From positions 1,550,001 through 1,614,000 of the forward strand of contig CAVSSP010000001.1 in the NCBI GenBank assembly GCA_963730685.1: DNA of 64,000 nt, read 5' to 3'. Below are positions 60,248-64,000 of this stretch, piece after piece. Numbering within the stretch: position 1 is the stretch's first letter; each line of letters begins with the position of its first letter. The notes under the pieces are model-generated. The model ran no database searches, was not told the origin of the DNA, and saw only the letters and a program-made list of their open reading frames with translations. Made by a program: the position numbers and the translations under genes. Source of the DNA: Bog-756 sp963730685 (GTDB taxonomy: Bacteria; Actinomycetota; Acidimicrobiia; Acidimicrobiales; RAAP-2).

Positions 60248-61699
60248 TCAGCACGAGACGACACGGCGCACATCTCGGTCAGCCGGGGGATGCGGCCTGC
60301 GGGCGTCGACCATCCGTGGGGGGACTCGACGGCCTGGATCCTGACGCGCGCCGGCGTTGACGGCCAGCCACCGGGCCACGATGGCGCGTTCGGCGTCTTC
60401 GCCGTCAGTGCCGCCCGTGCCGTCGGTGCCGCCCGTGACTCCCGGGCACCCGCCCGACGGATCGGCCAGGGCCCAGGGTCCCGCCCCGGCCGGATCGCCC
60501 GCGCCCACCAACAGCCCACCGTCGAGCTCGACGGTGCCCTCACCGTCGATCGACAAGAGCACGCGGCCCGCCTCTCGGAGCGACGTCACCCGACGGTGGC
60601 TGACCATCAGGCGTCGCACGCCCTCGGCCTCGTCGCGCACGACGGCGGCCTCCTCGAAGCGGCGCTGGGCCGAGAGCTCACCCAAGGTGTCGGCCATCGG
60701 GCCGAGCAGCGCCACGGGGTCGCCGATCAGCTGGTCGATGCCCCACCGCCTCCTGCGGCCCCGACGCCGGGCCGTCCCCCCGGCCCCGTTGCCCTTACGC
60801 GGTTTCCCCTGCTGGTTGTACAGCGGTGCCCAGGCCCGGATCAGCCGACCCTCCATCACCGCCGAGGTCAGGGGATCGGGGCACACCCGATGGTGGATGG
60901 CGTGCATCTGGCGGAGGAGCCGGCCCACCTTGGGTCGCCGGTCACCGGTGAAGTACGAGCGGGCCCGGGCCTGCAGGTCCGATGCCTTGCCGACGTAGAG
61001 GACGGAACCGGATCCGTCGACGAACCAGTAGACCCCGGGCCGGTGGGGGAGGCGGGTGGTGAGGCGCAGCTTGGCTCCCTGCGGGTGGCCGACGAGACGG
61101 GGAAGATCGAGGAGTTCCTCCAGCCCGACGATGCCGAAGGACCCGGCACGCTCGAGCATGGCATGGAGGAGGTCGCCGGTGGCCAGCACGTCGGTCAGTG
61201 CCCGGTGGGACGGCTGGTGGGGGAGTCGGAGTACCCGCGACAGCGTGCCGAGCTTGCAGTCGGGGACCATGTCCCGCACCAGGCGGCGGGCCAGGGCCAG
61301 CGTGTCCACGGTGGCGTTGGCCAGTCGGTCCCGACCGGTGGCGGCGAGGGCGTGGTCGAGGAACGACCGGTCGAACCGGAGGTTGTGACCGACGAGCACG
61401 GCACCTCCGACGAACTCGAGGAACGACGGAAGCATCTCCCCGACCCTCGGGGCGTCGGCCACCATGGCATCGCTGATCCCGGTGAGGGCGGTGATGAACG
61501 GCGGGATCCGTTCGTCGGGCCGGACGAAGGTCTGGTAGGTGGCGAGTAGCTCACCGCCGCGATAACGCGCCGCCGCCACTTCGGTCAACGAGTCGGTGGC
61601 GGGCGAACCACCGGTGGTCTCCACGTCGACCACCACGAAGGTCACCTGGCTGAGCGGGGTGCCCAGGTCGTCGAAGGACCGTTGGAGGGTGGTCTCCAT
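60248..61699 (-). CDS. DEDDh exonuclease fused to GIY-YIG and UVR domains (UvrC/Cho-like)
   Basis: A 483-residue DNA-processing enzyme. Residues about 20-180 form a DnaQ-like 3'-5' exonuclease: VVVDVETTGG with Asp25 and Glu27, HNLRFDRSFLDHAL, and HRALTDVLATGD. A GIY-YIG endonuclease follows near 225-310 (RPGVYWFVDGSGSVLYVGKA, then LQARARSYFTGD), and a UVR motif near 360 (SAQRRFEEAAVVRDEAEGVR). The GIY-YIG plus UVR part resembles the incision half of UvrC or Cho. It should repair or process damaged DNA. A perfect LexA-type box stands right at its promoter. The ATG has a TACAGT box 6 nt upstream, so translation is probably leaderless. Confidence 0.85.
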   Translation of the reverse strand: METTLQRSFDDLGTPLSQVTFVVVDVETTGGSPATDSLTEVAAARYRGGELLATYQTFVRPDERIPPFITALTGISDAMVADAPRVGEMLPSFLEFVGGAVLVGHNLRFDRSFLDHALAATGRDRLANATVDTLALARRLVRDMVPDCKLGTLSRVLRLPHQPSHRALTDVLATGDLLHAMLERAGSFGIVGLEELLDLPRLVGHPQGAKLRLTTRLPHRPGVYWFVDGSGSVLYVGKASDLQARARSYFTGDRRPKVGRLLRQMHAIHHRVCPDPLTSAVMEGRLIRAWAPLYNQQGKPRKGNGAGGTARRRGRRRRWGIDQLIGDPVALLGPMADTLGELSAQRRFEEAAVVRDEAEGVRRLMVSHRRVTSLREAGRVLLSIDGEGTVELDGGLLVGAGDPAGAGPWALADPSGGCPGVTGGTDGTGGTDGEDAERAIVARWLAVNAGARQDPGRRVPPRMVDARRPHPPADRDVRRVVSC

Positions 61700-61705
61700 G
61701 GCGAC

Positions 61706-61711
61706 ACTGTA
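61706..61711 (-). promoter_or_regulatory. -10 box (TACAGT) for the exonuclease gene
   Basis: On the minus strand TACAGT is followed by 6 nt and the ATG at 61699. It touches the SOS box at 61711. Confidence 0.5.
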
Positions 61712-61728
61712 TCGAACAGGTGTTCGAT
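61711..61728. promoter_or_regulatory. LexA (SOS) box, perfect palindrome
   Basis: ATCGAAC-AGGT-GTTCGAT is a perfect inverted repeat that fits the actinobacterial/Gram-positive LexA consensus TCGAAC-N4-GTTCGA exactly. It sits directly upstream of the -10 box of the exonuclease/UvrC-like gene, where a repressor would block transcription. The divergent gene at 61790 may also be influenced. Confidence 0.8.
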
Positions 61729-61776
61729 GGTGTGGATTGGTGCGTGGGCCCGAAATCCCCCGGTTCCACCGCCGAC

Positions 61777-61782
61777 TACCGT
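61777..61782 (+). promoter_or_regulatory. -10 box (TACCGT) for the zinc-ribbon gene
   Basis: TACCGT ends 7 nt before the GTG at 61790, the same leaderless pattern. Confidence 0.4.
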
Positions 61783-61789
61783 TGGTGCG

Positions 61790-62101
61790 GTGACCAGCGA
61801 ATCGCCGTCCGCCTCCCCCGGTGCCGCCGACACCCCCGGTGCCGCCGACACCCCCGGTGCCGCCGACACCTCCGATGCCACCGTCACCCGCTACCGGTGT
61901 GCGGCGTGCGGCAATCTGACCAGGTTCAATGTGGTGACGACCCGCCGGACCAAGGCGTTCCACCACTTCTCGGTGGGCGGTGCACTGACGATCGAGGATG
62001 TCGAACTGCTCGACGAGACCGTCGACGAGGTGACGTGCCGCTGGTGTGGCAACGGTCGGTCCGTCGAGGTCATCGAAGACGAGTCCGCCCTCCCGCACTA
62101 G
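61790..62101 (+). CDS. Small zinc-ribbon (Cys4) protein
   Basis: A 103-residue protein with CAAC near residue 40 and CRWC near residue 86, two CxxC pairs that can hold one zinc ion. The N-terminus has three PGAADT repeats and is probably disordered. The core RFNVVTTRRTKAFHHFSVGG resembles small actinobacterial proteins of unknown function. The GTG start is supported by the spacing to TACCGT. It is divergent from the SOS-regulated exonuclease, so a link to DNA repair is possible but unproven. Confidence 0.65.
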   Translation: MTSESPSASPGAADTPGAADTPGAADTSDATVTRYRCAACGNLTRFNVVTTRRTKAFHHFSVGGALTIEDVELLDETVDEVTCRWCGNGRSVEVIEDESALPH

Positions 62102-62122
62102 CGCGATGGCATCGGTGTCCTG

Positions 62123-62662
62123 ATGGCCGGACCCGAACCCCCCGATCCTCCCGACGGCCGCGTTCGTGCCGGTCGCACCAACCCGCTCTCGGATCCGGCT
62201 TTCCGCGCCGGCCTCCGACCCATACCGTCGGGCCCCGTCGAGCCGTCGCGGCGCCAGGCGGCGTCGGCGATCGTGGGGGTGCGGCCCGGCGGGGGCCGGG
62301 TCGAGGTGGAGACGTCCGGGTCCGGGGGACCCACGCTGGTGTGTTTCCTGCACGTCCGGTGCGACGGGTGTGACGAATTCTGGCGGGGCCTCAGGGACGA
62401 CGAGTCTCCCGGCCTGCCGCCCGAGGTGGGGGCGGTGGCGGTGACCAAGGGATCCGGATCGGTCGAGCCCGCCGAGGTCGCGCGGGCGGCCCGGGGGATC
62501 ACCCGGGTGCCGGTGGTCATGAGCGACCAGGCCTGGGAGGACTACCGGGTGACCGGGTACCCGTTCTTCGTCCTGGTCGACGCGGCCGGCTCCGTCATCG
62601 GGGAGACCGTCGGCTTCGGATGGGACGATGTGCGCTCGATGATCTCGGCGTCGACGACCTGA
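62123..62662 (+). CDS. Thioredoxin-fold protein with CxxC motif
   Basis: A 179-residue soluble protein. LVCFLHVRCDGCDEFWRGL near residues 72-90 has a CDGC dithiol at the start of a helix, and ITRVPVVMS plus YRVTGYPFFVLVDAAGSVIG are the cis-Pro-like and strand regions of the thioredoxin fold. The first about 60 residues are Pro/Arg-rich. It may act as a disulfide or peroxide reductase; there is no signal peptide, so it is cytoplasmic. The gene is 21 bp from the zinc-ribbon gene and probably co-transcribed. Confidence 0.7.
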   Translation: MAGPEPPDPPDGRVRAGRTNPLSDPAFRAGLRPIPSGPVEPSRRQAASAIVGVRPGGGRVEVETSGSGGPTLVCFLHVRCDGCDEFWRGLRDDESPGLPPEVGAVAVTKGSGSVEPAEVARAARGITRVPVVMSDQAWEDYRVTGYPFFVLVDAAGSVIGETVGFGWDDVRSMISASTT

Positions 62663-62825
62663 GCCACGGCTGGCCGACGGCAGACCGGCCGCCAGGGTCC
62701 TGACTCCTCCGTCCACGCCACCGGTCGGCAACTTCCCAGCATGCGCCATCCGTGGGCACAGCCTGGACACAGCCCGGACCTTGATGCTGCTCCTTGTCAG
62801 CAATCAGTCGACAAAGGAGCCCCAC

Positions 62826-63656
62826 ATGAGTGACAGCGACGAAACGACCCTGATCGACGGAGGCGGGTCCGACCCGTTTGCCGGGTTCAGCCAGAGACGG
62901 AGACGAGGTGTCAAAGTGACGACGGCGGCGGCCATTGCGCTCGGCCTCGCCCTCGGCGGCGGAGCGATCGCCGGCGCCACGACCTCGTCGTCGTCGACCC
63001 CACCCGGGTCGTCGACCCACACCGGCCCGCCCTTCGGTGGCAGCCCGCCAGCCGCCGTCGGCACCGTCAAGTCGGTCGGTACCGACACCTTCACCCTGAC
63101 CACCAAGGCCGGCACGACGGTGACCGTCACGGTGGGCTCGTCCACTACCTACCGCGACCGGGATGTCACCTCACCGACCATGGCCAACGTGAAGGTGGGT
63201 GAGCAGGTGGCCGTATTCGGCACCGACACCTCCGACACGGTGGCCGCCACCAGCGTGGCCATCGGCGGTCCCGGCGGTCCCGGCGGTCCCGGCGGTCCTG
63301 GCGGTCCCGGCGGTCCCGGCGGTCCCGGTGGCAGCCCGCCGGCCGCCGTCGGCACCGTCAAGTCGGTCGGTACCGACACCTTCACCCTGACCACCAAGGC
63401 CGGCACGACGGTGACCGTCACGGTGGGCCCGTCCACCACCTACCGCGACCGGGATGTCACCTCAGCGACCATCGCCAACGTGAAGGTGGGTGAGCAGGTG
63501 GCCGTATTCGGCACCGACACCTCCGACACGGTGGCCGCCACCAGCGTGGCCATCGGCGGTCCCGGCGGTCCCGGCGGTCCCGGCGGTCCTGGTGGATCCG
63601 CCAAGGGCGCACCTGGCGCCAAGGGAACCCCCCCGTCGGGATCCTGGGGAGCGTAG
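62826..63656 (+). CDS. Membrane-attached DUF5666-like protein with GGP linkers
   Basis: A 276-residue protein. A cytoplasmic N-terminus of about 30 residues and one hydrophobic segment (about 32-50, VTTAAAIALGLALGGGAIAG) are followed by two almost identical domains of DUF5666 type (VGTVKSVGTDTFTLTTKAG through VGEQVAVFGTDTSDTVAATS). Collagen-like GGP repeats lie after each, and the C-terminus is Gly/Lys/Ala-rich. The two domains are separated by exactly 291 bp at DNA level. A classic AAAGGAG lies 8 nt before the ATG. Its function is unknown; it may be a periplasmic or surface metal- or ligand-binding protein. Confidence 0.75.
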   Translation: MSDSDETTLIDGGGSDPFAGFSQRRRRGVKVTTAAAIALGLALGGGAIAGATTSSSSTPPGSSTHTGPPFGGSPPAAVGTVKSVGTDTFTLTTKAGTTVTVTVGSSTTYRDRDVTSPTMANVKVGEQVAVFGTDTSDTVAATSVAIGGPGGPGGPGGPGGPGGPGGPGGSPPAAVGTVKSVGTDTFTLTTKAGTTVTVTVGPSTTYRDRDVTSATIANVKVGEQVAVFGTDTSDTVAATSVAIGGPGGPGGPGGPGGSAKGAPGAKGTPPSGSWGA

Positions 63657-63681
63657 GCCGGCCCCCCTCCGCGCCGGCTGT

Positions 63682-63715
63682 CTCCCGGTGTCGGTTCCCC
63701 CGACCGTGCCGGGAG
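63682..63715. terminator. Two-step hairpin between the DUF5666 and DUF503 genes
   Basis: CTCCCGG (63682-63688) pairs with CCGGGAG (63709-63715), and inside it GTCGG (63690-63694) pairs with CCGAC (63700-63704). There is no T-run; it may end the upstream transcript or form a leader structure. Confidence 0.4.
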
Positions 63716-63761
63716 GCGGCCGATGTCGCGCCTACGCAGCTGGGCGGCCATCCTTGTGAGC

Positions 63762-64000
63762 ATGACCCACGCCTGCGTCCTGACCATGGACATCCGGATT
63801 CCGGACAGCGGATCGCTCAAGGCGAAGCGGACCGTCGTCAAACACGTCGTCGAGTCCTGTCGGTCCCGCTACGCGGTTGCCGCCGCAGAAGTCGACTATC
63901 AGGACAAATGGCAACGTGCCGCCCTCGGCTTCGCTGCCGTGGCTGGCTCGTCGACCCACGTCGAAGAGGTCCTCGATGCGGTGGAGCGGTACGTGTGGTC
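63762..64000 (+). CDS. DUF503 (YlxP-like) protein, 3' partial
   Basis: The visible part reads CVLTMDIRIPDSGSLKAKRTVVKHV and AEVDYQDKWQRAALGFAAV, the hallmark of DUF503 proteins (often next to infB/rbfA, function linked to translation or ribosome maturation). The gene runs off the window. The ATG at 63762 is preferred because the family begins at this point; the frame is open from an ATG at 63723 as well. It is separated from the upstream gene by a hairpin. Confidence 0.7.
   Translation, partial: MTHACVLTMDIRIPDSGSLKAKRTVVKHVVESCRSRYAVAAAEVDYQDKWQRAALGFAAVAGSSTHVEEVLDAVERYVW

Overview
The window looks like a chromosomal piece of a high-GC actinobacterium, most likely of the class Acidimicrobiia. 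This is inferred from the GC-rich codon use, two DUF2510-type proteins, several apparently leaderless genes with a TANNNT box 6-8 nt before the start codon, and secreted proteins built from a 42-residue repeat (GYWLVASDGGIFSFG type) that I associate with Acidimicrobiales. No rRNA, tRNA, CRISPR array, insertion sequence or phage gene was seen.

Layout. 1-4.3 kb: an endonuclease/exonuclease/phosphatase-family protein (cut by the window edge), a PHB-depolymerase-like lipoprotein esterase, two DUF2510-type proteins and a small Cys4 protein. 4.9-19.1 kb: a glycosyltransferase followed by a tightly overlapping ten-gene operon: NeuB-like nonulosonate synthase, a CMP-nonulosonate synthetase fused to a HAD phosphatase, glycosyltransferases, two flippase-like proteins (one frameshifted), a polytopic membrane protein, a bacterial-sialyltransferase-like protein with EDG and HP motifs, and a polysaccharide deacetylase. 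This is a strong candidate for making and exporting a sialic-acid-like surface glycan. It is followed by a PhyH-family oxygenase, a GH16 hydrolase carrying five 126-bp repeats and a DUF457-like membrane protein. The 4-23.7 kb stretch is in places visibly less GC-rich than its flanks.

23.8-45.6 kb: a second surface-glycan region (UDP-sugar dehydrogenase, GT2, LPG-synthase-like membrane protein, GT4, sugar epimerase), an 1,819-residue surface protein, then an opposing group with a GT-C membrane protein, a TPR-like membrane protein, an HlyD-type adaptor, a possible glycan hydrolase and a Kelch plus 42-residue-repeat protein.

45.7-47.6 kb: two divergent toxin-antitoxin-like pairs (XRE HTH/nucleotidyltransferase and Phd-VapC) whose intergenic region holds two copies of one operator-like element, each facing one pair. 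47.7-50.3 kb: aldo/keto reductase, enoyl-CoA hydratase and a DECR-like SDR. 49.4-57.5 kb: four consecutive genes carry many frameshifts (SDR, FG-GAP plus repeat protein, agarase-like hydrolase, Asp-box protein), which suggests either poor sequence quality or decay. 57.8-64 kb: acyl-CoA dehydrogenase, trpD, a DEDDh/GIY-YIG/UVR nuclease behind a perfect LexA (SOS) box, a zinc-ribbon protein, a thioredoxin-like protein, a DUF5666-like repeat protein and the start of a DUF503 (YlxP-like) gene.
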